Part shown: positions 1-12,670 of the stretch, one piece after another
How positions within the stretch are numbered: position 1 is the first letter of the stretch
Layout of the letters: the number at the start of each line of letters is the position of its first letter
Assembly: GCA_000708835.1 (NCBI GenBank)
Contig: DF237469.1
Span: 1 to 64,000, forward strand
Reading direction: 5' to 3'
Source: Klebsormidium nitens
Lineage: Eukaryota > Streptophyta > Klebsormidiophyceae > Klebsormidiales > Klebsormidiaceae
DNA length: 64,000 nt
Position numbers and translations under genes: made by a program
The notes under the pieces: generated by a model
What the model was told of the DNA's origin: nothing
Databases searched by the model: none
The model's input: only the letters and a program-made list of their open reading frames with translations

Positions 1-1590
1 TGGGGAGGGAGGTGGAGTGTAACGTTCTATCCTATATACTTCATAATCATCAATGAGGAAAAAAATAGCGTGAAGTGGGAAAGTTGTAGTTATTACAAGC
101 CCATTGGTACTTTCTCGGGCTTCCATGGACGCCGCCGCCGCTCCGCAGGCCGCAGCTGATTGCCGCACTTACTTAGTAGGATTCCGCCGCCGGCACTAAG
201 CATTCCGTTCTGCCGTCGAACTCTGCAGCTGTAGGATTTGGCACCTGGGCATGCACTTGCGGAACAGTGCTGGAACAGGGCAAATACGCCCGGGGATAAC
301 ATACGCCGGTTCCGCGGCAGCAATAGCTTGGCGATGTTCTAGAGCGGAATCACGATTCCGCGGAACCTTGCTTCGGACTTCGGTCGTCAGTTTGAGCCGT
401 GCAATCATTGGTCACAGCCGGCGGCGGCCTGGGGGAATCATTCCGCCGCTGAGTTTCAGAGGCTGATTTCACCACCGGGTCACCACCACTGTGACTGTTG
501 CGGGGGTGTGCGGCAGACTGGAGATTCTGCAAGTTCTGCAGCCGGCCATCCCACCAGCGGTAGCCTGAAAATCGGTCCGCAGGCGGGAAGCGTTGACCGG
601 GGCGGCCACTTTGAAGGCGGGGGAGAGAGCCGCTGCATGATTTTCCATGTCAGCCCGCTAACACTGAGAAGGGAGCTTCTGTCATTGAAGCAGCAATTGC
701 AGTGGAAGCGATAAGAAGCTGTAGTCAGAAGCAGGACTCAACATGGCGGAAGAGTGCGCGGCGCGGTTGAGACGCCTGCGTGACACATCTCATTTGTCGA
801 TCATTTACTTTGCTTTGCGCACTGGTTGAAGGGCCAAGGTAGAAGGCTCGTTTTCTCCTCTCAATTTGAGTGAGACGTTTGACCGGGTGGCTTGGATTTT
901 TGATGCAGGTCGCCTCGGTTCTGAAAGGTGCTCCATTGTTCATCCGCGTTGCGCGGCAATGTGAAGAGCGGCACACTGTTGGCCTAGCAGGCGTGTGCCG
1001 GAGGTTTGGTAATCCAGCGGGGTGGCTGGCCTCCTCCATCTTTCAGTGTACTTTCATGCTGCTTGTTGCGGCGGTACCGGAACCTTGCAGGCGTGCGGAA
1101 TGTCCGAGTTTCTTCCGGTGTTGATCCGCAAGTTGGTTGCGGCTCCGAAGAAACGGTTGTACTTGTTTGTCCTGCACTGCGCAGGCTTGTACTGGACTTC
1201 CCTGTTTCAAAGCTGTGAACAATTCTTTTGTTGTTCATCCGCAAGCTTGCGGCAATAAAAGAAACGGCGCTTGAACATCCTGCACGGTGCAGGCTGGCAT
1301 CGGAAATGTCCTTTTGCTGATTGTCCGCAGGTGGTTTGCGGCAGCACGGTACCTGAATATCCTGCGAAGTGCGGGCATGTACTCGGTTTGAAAAGCTCTG
1401 AATATTTTGATTCAGGTACTTTTTGGAAGTCCGGGCAGCTTGCGGCAAAGCTGACGTCGCGATATCTTCATGATGAGGCGGCCAAAGCTTGGAAAGGCGT
1501 GGGTGTCTGGGTCCAAGCGGCACGTAGTACTCGAAGCATGACCTTCTTGACAATCATTGCAGGTACTCTTGGCCTTGGCGAAGCTCAGAC
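1..1590. other. Non-coding 5' part of a retroelement-like region
   Basis: I see no gene here. From about 1085 to 1450 the DNA carries a run of short hairpins (see the repeat entry), and similar CCGCA/TGCGG words occur around 140-210. The stretch leads directly into the gag-like ORF, so it is probably the leader of the same element. No terminal repeat could be matched by eye. Confidence 0.4.
1126..1445. repeat. Series of short hairpins spaced about 45 bases apart
   Basis: Perfect or near-perfect inverted repeats of 5-7 base stems follow one another: 1126-1142 (CCGCAA/TTGCGG), 1171-1185 (CCTGC/GCAGG), 1239-1252 (the palindrome CCGCAAGCTTGCGG), 1279-1293 (CCTGCAC/GTGCAGG), 1325-1341 (CCGCA/TGCGG), with looser ones at 1371-1385 and 1431-1445. 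CCGCA-type and CCTGC-type stems alternate. Related hairpins lie beyond the gag ORF at about 2562-2580 and 2601-2614. Function is unknown; RNA structure in a retroelement leader is one possibility. Confidence 0.6.
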
Positions 1591-2478
1591 ATGGAGAACC
1601 GGGTGGGGCTCGGGAGTGAGTTCCGGCTTCGTCCGTTTGGTGGAGAAGCTGGACGAGCAGCCCAGGTGTGTCTCCAGGAATGGGAGGATTACAGAATCCT
1701 TCATAACTTGTCTGATGCACAGGCTTTGGCTTTTGCACGTTTGATGTGCCAGGGTGATTATGCGAAGACCTGGGCCATGGAGGTGGCCACGGCCAACCTC
1801 TCGTGGCAGGATTTCCGCACCCGTTTTGAGCGAGAGTTCTGTAGCGAGCCTTGGCAAGCCTTGAGCTTAGCTCTTCTTGAGGCGAAGCAGGGTGACTCCT
1901 CTATTGGGGAGTATGCCACTCGGTTGAGGCGGCTCTTCGCGGCGTTGGAAATCCCGGAAACACGGAAGTTGGATCACTTCCGTCGAGGACTGATTCCAGA
2001 GCTACGGCTTAGTGCTTGCTGGCACACAGAATTTGAGAGTGCAGTCGAGCATTTGCAACGCTCGGAGAACGAACGGCACATAGATGAGTATCTGGTGGAG
2101 CCGAGAGTTTCCCGTGTCCACACCTCCAAGGAGGTGAGCGAAGCGGTGGTAGCGCGGTTGAGCAGGAAAATGGCAGTCGATACTAATGTTGATCAACCGG
2201 CGGTCAGAGAAGCACCGGAACTATCTTCGCATCTCTGTAGACGGTGCCTTCAGAGAGGTCACGTGCTGCGTGAATGCACGAATGAGGCCAAGGCCCAATG
2301 GAACGAGTGCTGCAGCTTTTATGGCCGCCACCGGCGGAGCTGTCGGAGAAAAAGGACGAGGACTTTAGAAAATTCTGAGGCGGCGGAAGTACTGGTTTGC
2401 GAGCCGCCTGCAGGCGAGGTGAGTCGTCTCTTCGCTCAAGCTTACGAGCATGCGGAGGCGGCCGGTTACTTGTCGTAG
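1591..2478 (+). CDS. Gag-like protein of an LTR retrotransposon (zinc-knuckle)
   Basis: A single uninterrupted frame of 295 residues. The first half resembles the helical retrotransposon gag domain, with aromatic and charged stretches such as WQDFRTRFEREF and EYATRLRRLF. Near residue 216 there is a CCHC zinc knuckle, CRRCLQRGHVLREC (C-x2-C-x4-H-x4-C), followed by a degenerate second knuckle around CCSFYGRHRRSC and a basic run. Gag proteins of this kind package element RNA in cytoplasmic particles. No protease, reverse transcriptase or integrase follows, so the element is either very degraded or a gag-only copy. The start is the first methionine in the frame; the true start may lie further upstream. 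The placement among Ty3/gypsy-like gags is an inference. Confidence 0.7.
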   Translation: MENRVGLGSEFRLRPFGGEAGRAAQVCLQEWEDYRILHNLSDAQALAFARLMCQGDYAKTWAMEVATANLSWQDFRTRFEREFCSEPWQALSLALLEAKQGDSSIGEYATRLRRLFAALEIPETRKLDHFRRGLIPELRLSACWHTEFESAVEHLQRSENERHIDEYLVEPRVSRVHTSKEVSEAVVARLSRKMAVDTNVDQPAVREAPELSSHLCRRCLQRGHVLRECTNEAKAQWNECCSFYGRHRRSCRRKRTRTLENSEAAEVLVCEPPAGEVSRLFAQAYEHAEAAGYLS

Positions 2479-4400
2479 TAAACTGTTTAGACCGTGCAGT
2501 ATCCAAGGATGTCTGCGCGGTGTGTGTTCACAGCTGAGGGGAGTTTTGGTCACGGCCAGATTCCGCACAGCTGCGGATGACTTCAAATGATGGTTTTGTA
2601 CTGCTCCGCAAGCGGAGCATGCAGATGCGGAAGGTGATCGAAGTTGTGGCCGGGTCAGCCACTCTGTTGCTAGGGGAAGGGACCAGACCCTACGGGGTCG
2701 ATCTCGTAAGAAAACAGGTTTGTGGAATGGTCAGAATGGTGGCCGGAGCAGATTGTGACGGGCCTCGCTTTGGTGTGCTTTCAAAAACCAGCATAAGGAT
2801 TGTTTGCCTGTGCTCTTACTCACGAGTCTGACTGCATAAGTTGTGAAGGAGGTGAAACTCCAAATCCATCTGGATAAATGGAAAGCGCGAGCGAGAGTGT
2901 GGGCAAGGTGCTTGGGGTTTGAGAAAGGTAACTGATGATACTTCTAGAAGAACGGGTATCCACGGATGCTTGTCCTCTTTTCGGAACGTGGAAATTCCCA
3001 TTAGTTAGCCTGCTTGGCGTGCCCACCGCCGCAGCTAGGTCTCAAGCAGACGTTGTGAAAGTTGGCAGACCTGAGTCATGCAGTCATGCAAGCAGCTTAC
3101 GAGCTGCGGCTTGTCTTCGAAGTTACTTCAGAACGGAGAAGATTTGCGGATCTTTATTGGAAGTGCTTCTGACGAATCAGATGTGCATATTTTCCGGCCT
3201 GCAAGCATCTACGAAGGTTCGTGAATGGGAAGGACTGTCGTTCCGAGGATCGGAGCACTGTTTGTACGAGCAAACGTGCCAAGATGGACGTCAGACAACC
3301 AACGGACCGAAGTGCACGGGAAGCCCACGGGCTGATTAGCGGAGCTGTCGGAATGCCTACGGGCTGATCCGCTTGATTCTGCCAAAATTTTGGGAAGCTT
3401 ACGGGCTGATGTGCGAAAAGGCGGGGAGCCTGGGGCTAAAGTGCAGAATCGCGGGGAACCTACAAATCCGATGTGCGGAAAGGCGGAAAGCCCACTGGTT
3501 GTCGCTTAGAAGCAGCGGACGGCCTACAAGCTCAAGAACGGAGCTGCCGGAAAGCCTACGGGTTGATTGGCAGCTTGACTCCGGATGACTTGCAGAAGCA
3601 TCCAAGCGTGAGTGCGGAAACGCGGAGAATCTCTGCGGCCGGGTTGAGGTGCGGAAAGGTGAGAAGTCTGATGGCTGACGCCTGGAATTGCAGAAAGCCT
3701 ACAGGCTGACTTTGCGGGACTTTTGGAGGCCTGCGGGTTCGTGTTTTCATTTGCAAAAATTCGAAGCAGACCTGCGGGTCTCGCTTTGGAAAGCTTTTGC
3801 AGGCTTTTGGCGTTGATTCGATTGCGGCACTAGCTCAAGATTCAGTTGCCGGAATTGTCAAAGTCCTTCAGACCGGCCGCCAGAAGAAGGTGCCGGGCAG
3901 GTGCCTGGGCCCAAATACGGAGCTGACCGTAAGCCTACGGGCTCATCGGTTCTATTCTCGAAGGACTTTGCGAAGAGCCCACGGGCTATGTGCAGGAAAG
4001 CGGTCGGAAAGCCTACGGGCTGATCGCTCAGTGTTCTGAGATAATCTGTGGAAAGCCCACGGGCTGTGTGCAGGAAAGCGGAAGGCCTACGGGCTGATTG
4101 CTCAGTGTTCTGAAATAATCTGCGGAAAGCCCACGGGCTGTGTGCAGGAAAGCCGAAAGCTTACTAGTGACAGGCTGACAACGGAGTTGGCAAACGGTCT
4201 ACGGGTGAACGAGAAGCGCGTGAGCACCGCCCACGGGCTGGCTGCCACGTGGTGGAACCCACAGGAAAGCAGGAAAGCGGCGAGCTGCGGAACGGAGGGC
4301 TGCGGACGGTCGAGTGTACCTTTTCTCCCTATCAGATCATCGAAGTAAGGCAAGCCTGCTTCGAAGGGAGTTTTTAACGGCACCACGTTCGCTCGTCTTT
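2479..4400. repeat. Minisatellite-like array of GCC(T/C)ACGGGCTGAT units
   Basis: The word GCCTACGGGCTGAT or its variant GCCCACGGGCT recurs about thirteen times between roughly 3320 and 4235 (near 3323, 3355, 3400, 3553, 3695, 3936, 3976, 4010, 4054, 4085, 4128 and 4228), often preceded by GGAAA. Each core can fold as AGCCC/GGGCT. Two longer units at about 3976-4055 and 4050-4130 are nearly identical and include the tract CTCAGTGTTCTGA. The region follows the gag ORF without a pol gene and is probably the 3' non-coding part of the same element. No open frame of note occurs. Confidence 0.55.
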
Positions 4401-5682
4401 GCAGCGGAGAGCAACAATCTTGCAGGAATCATAGACGCGAGGACGCTTTTTTCAACGGGGAGAGCCGTCACAGCTGTGACGAAATGATAAGGGTTAGCCG
4501 CAAGAGAAAGGGGCACGCGCGCTTTGGCGCGGCCGCCCCTCTTCGGTAAACCTTGTAAACCTCCGGCCGGCGTCGACGGGCATGCATGTAACCTCCGGAT
4601 AAGGTTGACAGGTCGGCAGTCCCGTCCATAGAGCAATCCGGTCCACAGAGTAGACAGTGTATTGTGAATCCGGACATGACTGAACTCTAATTCCAATTGA
4701 CCCAAGGAAGAGGTGTTAGAGAAGTAAGGCGCCTTTGGATGCATCTTCTTGTCCATGGCCACTCACCAACTACTTAAGCATGAGCATGATGCAATATGAG
4801 AGGCTCCGCAGAGTGCCGGTGAATACGGCTGATGTGCATGGTGCGGCGCCGGAAGCTCCGCCGGAAGTGTACCCCTTTCTTTAGCGGAGACCCGCGTTAA
4901 TTTCGTCACACAGGCAGTGCAGTTGATGTGCAACATTAGGAGGCGGCTGATTGTACAGCAGGCCGGCCTCGCGCGCTGGAGCCAAACTTGAACTCCGCAT
5001 GCGGTATCATGCATTGCAACTCGTCGGATCAGCCGCATGCATGGTAGACTAGCTCCCTATCATAGTATGTACGCGGACATGTTTAATCGATTGGGGCACA
5101 CAACGACTGAAAAAAATCTTCATGGCAAGTCGGAACTTAAAGCTATCGATAAATTACCAACCGTAACGGGACCTGGCACACATGCACAGTGCGCAAGTTG
5201 CAGCGCCATGTCTGACAGTGAGTCATGAAACAATCTGCTCTGGCGAATGTATAATCTTGACTTTGAGTGGTGCCAACCTGCAAACTTCGGAATTTGAGAC
5301 TCGTAGTCACAAGACCTTAGTAAGGACGTTACAACGCCGTCTTGATGACTGTCAAGAATGTGTGCGAATATATTCAGACCGTCAGTCTACTAGATTAAAT
5401 GGAAGTGACCGTCGGGTGGCAATATTTCATTGCCCACATACCTGTCCTTGGTGCCCTACATCAACTGCCGCGTCCGGCGCTAAACCCGTTGACTTCCTAC
5501 CCTAGCTGTAGTTGCTTGACGGTCGCTTCCAAACGTTCTCGTGTTGCAAACCAAGATGGTCACCACCTTCTAATTCCTTTCCTCTCTATCCACAAGTTCG
5601 TTTCCTCCAGTCTACTCATACGCCCCCGAGATTGCGATGCACCCTCGCTCCGGTCTGAGCTTCTCTGCCACGAGGAGGGCAT
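4401..5682. other. Gene-free stretch
   Basis: I see no coding signal, RNA gene or clear repeat here. The open frames are short and overlap on both strands. The right end meets the stop codon of the minus-strand receptor kinase gene, so the last few hundred bases probably hold its 3' untranslated region. Confidence 0.4.
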
Positions 5683-8600
5683 CTAACTAGCAGTGCCAGT
5701 CTCCGGAGAAGACGCCAACGACGATATCGAATAGAGGGTCATAGGGCGCCGCGGAAGACGGGGCACCTCCGTTTCTTGCAAAAGCATGTCCGCGCACTCC
5801 AGCATGGTGGGCCGGATGCTGGTGGTTGTGTGGACGCACAGGAGGGCAATCTGCGGTCCGAGAAGCAGGGGATGAGACGGCGCTCATGATGTGGAGCTGG
5901 TTCAGAGCTGGTGAGGAGCTGGTTAGAGCTGATTTAGGTCTCATGATTTAGGCTGGTTAAGGGCTGGTCACAAACTGGTTCACAGCTAGGTCCAGTCAAA
6001 TCTCAGCCGTTGTCGAGAAGAGTCTGTAAGGCAGTTTCAGGTTATCTGTTGGTGACGTGCCAGGACCCGGTTGCGTAGTTGCTAGGAGGAGATGAAAACG
6101 GTGGAAGTCAGATTGCGGACGCGTTCTGTCGGCCAGTTTCCCCATCTCATCGGCCCTAATGAAGCGCAGACTGCTGTTGGGATCGCTGCTGAAGCGTGTT
6201 CGAAGCGCAGGGCCTAAAGTTTTGGCACCGTGGAAGATCCGTCTTTCAACACCTCACAAACGCCGGAGACAGGCAACATTACCACCGGTGCAGCCAGAGA
6301 TCCCTGTCAAAGCAAGAAAAAATTGGAACGTGCCATAAACGACGGTTCCAAGTACACAGGACTTAGGTCCGCTCCCCACCGAAACCTGGTTAGCGGGTCC
6401 CAAAACCAGCACTTTAATTAGTGGGAAGAAAGGCAACTCAACCCATTCAGATCAATCCTTGGTAAAGTCAGATTTCCTGTTGAGCTTACCCGGGCCATCC
6501 GCTCCATGCTTTCCGCATGCTCCTCTCGTTCCGCCATAGATAATTGTCGGTCAAACAGCATCCTAAGTTCGTTCCGTTCCGCCAGCGTCCATGCCCATTC
6601 CGTCAAATGCACCTGAGAGTTATCGGACGGAAGAGTGTTTCAACATCGTCTATGTCGCAAGCACCCAGATCAGCATAGGTTGCAAATAATATGAGAACGG
6701 ACATGAGGATCTGTTAGTTCGGCTCCGCGCACGGTCGAGATGCGTCCGTCACGGATGGAACGGAACGGCGAAACGGATCGAGATCAGAGCGGAAGGCTTG
6801 CCTGCTCTGGAGGAACGTCCTGAACGGTGGGCCGCCTGCCGGCCACCAACGTTAGCAACACCACCCCAAAGCTGTACACGTCACTCTTATCCGTCAGCTT
6901 TCCGGTAGCCACGTACTCCGGGCTCAGAAAGCCCCACGTACCCGCGACCGCTGCGGAGATCGACGATACCGCGGTCAGATTGTGGAGATTGAAGGAAATT
7001 TTTGACCTACAAAAAGCATTGTTGAATTTAGCCAACAATTGGCGGACGGTTTCGGCAGCAAAGTGACGAAGCAGTGTCCTCCTCTACTTCTCGTCCCCTT
7101 ATCTAGAGGGTCGATGACGGCCAGAACATTGAAAGCCACTGTGAGAGTCTACTTCTCGCAGTAATCAAACAATTTCGGCAGCAGAATGAACCGACGGCTC
7201 ATGTCGAACTCCCTGCATTATGCAGATGCGGAGCCTTTTATTCCGGAGCCTTTCTCGTCAAGACGGCCGTGTGACCCGAGACAAAACCTGCCTAGATTCC
7301 TGCTGACATGACGCTTCTACCTTGCTTATGCGCGAATGTTTCGTCCTTTGTTCTGTTTCCAAGGGCCTTCACGAACTATTCCGGGGCGCATTTTCGCACG
7401 CAGCCGCGGAAAAGCTGCGCCTACCACTGTTCTTCCAACACATTATGCAATGGCCATAAAGACGGCAAGGCCACTAACCCGTTGTGACGTGTGTGACGTC
7501 CGCGTCCGTTTGTTTCGCAAGGCCGAAGTCGGATAGCTTCGCCTCAAAGTCACGCGTGAGCAGGATATTGCTCGGTTTCACGTCACGATGTATGCACTGC
7601 GGAACGCAATCCTGGAGCACAGTGAGGAGAGGGACGTGGCTTCAGTTGGCTGATGGAAAGATGGTTATTTGTCTCTTTAGAGTGCATCTCCCGCTGATGG
7701 CTGGCACTCTCAAAAGGAAGAAGAAGGAGCAACTGATTGCTAGCAATCAAAAGCGACAGACTGAGAAATGCTTCTGAATCACGGCGATGTACCAAACGTC
7801 GGCGGTGGATATTTCAGGACCATTGCACAATAAAAGAGAAGTATCGGACGCAGTAACCCGATTGAAACCAAGATTAGACAGCCCTCTGGGCTGCAAAGTA
7901 ACAAGACCGAAGCGAAAGTTAGTGACACCTGTTGCTTTCGATCTAAACAGCGGCCCTTCTTGCCGGTCTCACAAATGAACCTTAAGCCTGAAACTGCAAA
8001 AGATCACTCACATTGTGGAGGTAGATCAGCCCGCGAGCAGTCCCGAGCGCGACCTTCTCGCGAGTCGGCCAGTCCAAGAAGCGCGACTCCGAACTTCTGA
8101 ACGACTGCTGAGTGCCGCCTTGTACAGGGTAAAGATGGTCTTCCAGACTGCCTTGCTCCACGAACTCGTAAACGAGGCTGAAAGGAAACCACAATTGCGA
8201 CGGAAGTTAGGTCTTCTTCAGACTGCTGCTCGCCAATGAGACACTCTGTAAGCGAAGCTCAACTCGAACCAAGCTTGGTTAACGGGAATTTTGATCATAA
8301 CACCAATCACGTACCGGTTTAGCCACGAGGGTAAGGACCGACGCGATGAGCGTATGCATGACGCAAGGGCGTTCTAGACACGGCGCCTTACACGCCACAA
8401 AGAGCCAGGCTTATACATTGGAAGCGATTACCTGCTTGCATAGGGCCTGATCATTCTTGAACGTAAAACCGAGACGACCAAACGGGTCTCGATACTGTTG
8501 AAGAAGAGTTTGGATGGTCCTGCTTACAATCATCGTCTGGTGATCAGTTTAGCGAGCTAACAAATTCTACAACGCAATGTAGATTACTGCTTTATTCATC

Positions 8601-11600
8601 TAGGCCCGAGGTTTGCGAATGGGCTCAAACAATTTCACCTGCAGTGAGGCTCCAAGAAGCAGCACCCCTTCAAGAACACCAGGTGGCGATGCCGGTATCG
8701 GGCTAAAGTCGCAATCTCGTTCCACGCTTCCTGTCAAACGGACAAAACCCCCGCTGAAAGAAGAGCAGTTGGGATTCATGAGCGAAGTCCTGATGGCGGA
8801 AGATACGCCCCTCGTCTCCAAATTGTCAAATGTCTGGCCGATCACGCGTCTAAATACGTTTCACTTACTCCAGTCGAGCTGCCGCCTCTCGGAGAAACGT
8901 ACGTTCAGGTATACCTATTTGCAACTTTTACTGAGCGCGTAATGCATGCGAAGGGCTGAAATGATGTAACAGTCTCACCTTTGCTCCATTCTTTCCCGTC
9001 TTGATGATAGCAACCTTGATTGCAACCACCTCTCCATTGAGCTCACCAACGTACACTTTTCCGGAAGCCCCACTACCCAAAAGTTGACTGTCATCGAAGT
9101 TTCCCGTCGCCTTCTCTAGTTGCTTCCTGCTGTAGATTTGCAACCGCTGCTGTAAGGCGCGTTTTCTTATTGACGACATGCGGCTCAGCACTGCCAGCTT
9201 GGAGTTGTACTGAACTTTGGTGAGAGGAAAGCGCTTGACAACAACTACCGCTAGGATGACCAGGAGGAGAACCATTATTCCGACACCGGACAAGGTTCCC
9301 ACTAGCCACCACTTGATGCCAGCGCTACTCGGAGAAATGGGAGGCGAAAGCGTCAACGGGGGTGGGAACCGGAAGTAGCAGTTCTGCCAAGCGGTGATCT
9401 CGTCCAGGCTAGACAGTGAGGCTGAGAATTGCAGTGCCAGCATAATTGCGCAGGAGCTGAAGTAGCTCGTGTCATCGGTGTTTGCGAGTTCGTTGGCGAC
9501 TTCGCCATATAAAGTCGGCCTGCAGCGGCTGCAATCGCTGGTAGAACGGTTGCATGAGGCGGCGATCCGGTTCATATACCGGCTTGGAACGCGTTGGTAA
9601 GCAGTGGTGTAATTGTAGCAGCCAACGCTGATGAGGGGGGTTGCAGCCGACGCGTGGCCGCATGTATCCAGAACAAAGAGCGAAACGCCGTGGGCCAAGA
9701 GGGCCTCCTTGAACACCGAGAAGCACACTTGGGCCTCTTCCTGCAAACAAGTGTTAATGGACAATGAGAATGAGAAAGACGGGATTTGCGGGTCGCCACT
9801 CGGGTCTGCTTGTAGCTGCGCTGCACTCGGTGATTTGCCGACTTTAGGCTCTTACAGGAATAGTTGGCGAGGTCAGAGCGAAAGTCCTCGCAGCAGGTGA
9901 CAGCTTCTCAACCTTGGCACATGCAATTGGCCAGAGCTGCCAGTCCATTTGGAGTCAAGCAAGGATCGTCGCTTGCATTTTGCAGACTCTCTGCATATGT
10001 TCCGATTTTTAGAACCTCAACAGTCTGATTGTACTCACCGGCCGGATGAAGCTACCAATGCTCTCAATTACCAGCTTCTCAGTGGGCCTTTTTGCCAGAC
10101 CAATGTAACACGGTAAAGTCAGCTACATGAGTAGAAGGGCAGCTTGCTTACCTGAGGGATCGGACTCCCTGTCTTTTGAAAATAGAACCCGTTCTGCTGG
10201 CCAAACATTCCGATAATGAGGTCGCAACAGCGATCCGGGCGGATCTGGGCCGGGCCACAGCTGAGGGCTATGGAGGTAAAGTTTTGCGCCTCCCAGTCAA
10301 ACGCCGTGCATTTGGCTGCCGGTATGATGGGAGTGATGTCAACGGCGTGTAGGCACTGGGAGATCCCGTTGGCCATAGCAACAGGGTAAGCAGCTGCAGT
10401 CATCGCAATCTGGGCCAAACCTGCAAGGCATTAAGGAGGTGCATGTGGATTCTCTCTATGTTGCAACGGTGACACAGGAATGTGAGCCAGAAAGGTTGAA
10501 TTGCTGCAGATTCAAAGCTTCTTAGCAGGATCCTACAGGGTCTTAGTCTGGATCAATTTAGCAGATTGCAACCAAAACAACTCTTATTGCAATACCATTG
10601 CCTCCTGAACATTTATGCCGGCCAAGCTTTCCAAGACTGCATTCCATATGTCAAAAATAATCCTTATCAGTCCTCCTAGTACAAACGGGTTCAATACACA
10701 AGCAGAAAGGCTAAGGACGTTTTTGTCTGGCAATCTCTAGCTGGCATGGAGGCCAGTGAAGCGCTCTGCCAGGCGACCTTACCTTGGCATGTTGGTGTGC
10801 TGAGTAAAGCAGTGGTGCTGCCCCCAAGAGACAAGATCTTGTTTGTGATCAAAGTGGTGCAGAGGCCACAGTTCCCTTGAGTCGCAACATAGCAGCTGGC
10901 ACCCACAGTACCTGGATCAAAGTACCAAATACAGTAAGGCTATAAGAGCCTTTGATGCACTTGCAAAAATTTCACGATTGGCTAAGCCTGCATTTCCTGA
11001 CAAAGCCTCTTTGCAAGCATGTCCCTTGCCTGAAATAAGAGGTCAAATCAACCTGCACTCTTGCATAGTTTGAAGAGAGAAGCGGGAGAAAAGTTTCCGC
11101 CGTCCGCAACATCATAAACGCGATGTCTGTTTGGCTTTGTATCCCAAGTAAAGGTCCGTTGCTATGTGCCACGTTCAACAATCTTCTTGCATGATCTAGG
11201 GAGCGCACGGCTGCTCCCGCACATGAGATGGCTGATGCTCCCTTTATGTCATTGTGAGTACTTCAAAAACCTGCAGACATGTATTTTTGGAAGTGTACTA
11301 TGTCCTCACCTGGAAAAGTGCGGTTTGTTGCAGACCAAAAGTCGTATACGGTTGTGAGGTTGCTTCCACAAGCCTCGCCTGTCTCCTCAGAGAGTGTTGC
11401 ACTGGTAATATTGCAGTTTCCAACATCAGGTACTCCAGCCGCCAACAAGGAAGCCTTGAAATTCTGCAGGTCAGGGCTAGGAGTCGGCATTTGAGGGTTC
11501 AAAGCACTACTTGGTTCTTTGCACACCGTGACTGTGATTTTGCTATCAGACACTGCACTTCTCTGATTTGCCAGGCCCTGTTGTTCTCCAGTGCGTCCTG

Positions 11601-12670
11601 GTAATCCAATATAATAGTTCAAGTTCAAGTATCATGAGCAGGAGAGTTGTAAGCAAGACAGGACCAGATTGGATTTTATTGAACATTGAGAACCCCAGCA
11701 AATGCTTCGCAATGACAAGCACAGCAGCTGGAGAGCACTACCTTCGGACATACATCCCAGCTCTAAAACTCACAAGAAGAACCAGTCTAGGATACCCTGA
11801 CAATGAAACATTTACAAGAGATGGCCTGAAACCATACTCTGATCGTGCTTCCAGCTGACTTCCAGGGCGTCCTTCGATACTGTGGTGAGGGATGAGGCAG
11901 TGTGCAAAACGACTGAGACGGGCCTACCTGGACGCATGCATCTGCTGACGCTTGTGGAAGCAGCAGGCGGCCGGTGTCATTTGCATAACGCGTCCTTGCT
12001 TGGAACAACGCTGCCCGAATCTGATTACAGCACCTGGTTGGAAGGTCTGCTCCATTCGCGGTGGTGGTTGCCACGCCTAAAGCACCAGGAGAGCGTTCTT
12101 CTTAGGGCGGTCACATAGCTGGTCAATATCAACACATCATATTAATTGAAGACCTCATTTGCTTCTTGGCAGCAGGCAACACTTATGCAACCTCAAGAAC
12201 CAAGATCACACATCTGAATTCTGAGGTCTTGCCTGGCGACCAGCTCGAAAGAAAACAATAGAAGCTTCGTGATACTTTGATGGACCCCGGTCTGTCTTTG
12301 CTAAAATTGTTGGCGAAGAAAGGAACATTGTTGAGCCTTCTATTTCAAAGCTGCCACTTCTGGACTCTAAGATTGGACAGAAGCAGCAGCTCACAAAACA
12401 AGCCTTTGAATGCAACAGCCACTTACTGGAAGAGCACGCCGAATCCTTGGCATGCCGGATGTCTGATTGCAAGAAAACCAAGGGGCAATCTCCACGAGAG
12501 ATTGCTGGAGGAAGGGGGGCGCCTGGTCGAGGTGCGGTCTCTACATAGTCGGCGACACCTCTTCCTAAGAGACCCACTTGAATCAGCAGAACATAAAGAC
12601 AGAGGGTATTGATCATGTTTGAAGAGACTCCACTTAGGGGCGCTGTCATTTTAGCCTTTTCTTGATGCAT
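5683..12670 (-). CDS. Receptor-like protein kinase with cysteine-rich (SPARK-like) ectodomain
   Basis: A single-pass plasma-membrane receptor kinase. Exons read 5' to 3': 12670-12427, 12076-11928, 11597-11511, 11463-11310, 11231-11053, possibly 11029-11002, 10911-10783, 10420-10152, an unresolved stretch, 9740-8979, 8730-8639, 8177-8012, 7611-7479, 6950-6802, 6612-6490, 5850-5683. Exon 1 encodes a hydrophobic signal segment. The ectodomain has repeated paired cysteines ([22 protein letters not shown]), resembling SPARK-domain kinases; that family call is moderate. A transmembrane helix ([16 protein letters not shown]) precedes the kinase. The kinase is complete: glycine loop [13 protein letters not shown] lysine, catalytic loop [10 protein letters not shown] (RD type), SDFGLAK, and SPE in place of APE. 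Phases agree from exon 9740 to the stop. One intron (6801-6613) has a GC donor. Between 9740 and 10150 no clean splice path was found, and one reading has an in-frame TGA. The ligand is unknown. Confidence 0.85.

Noticed and set aside
8863-8930. Possible kinase exon reading [14 protein letters not shown] between exons 9740-8979 and 8730-8639
   Set aside because: Exon 8979 joins directly and in phase to [18 protein letters not shown] at 8730, which is the expected kinase continuation; adding the piece breaks the phase.
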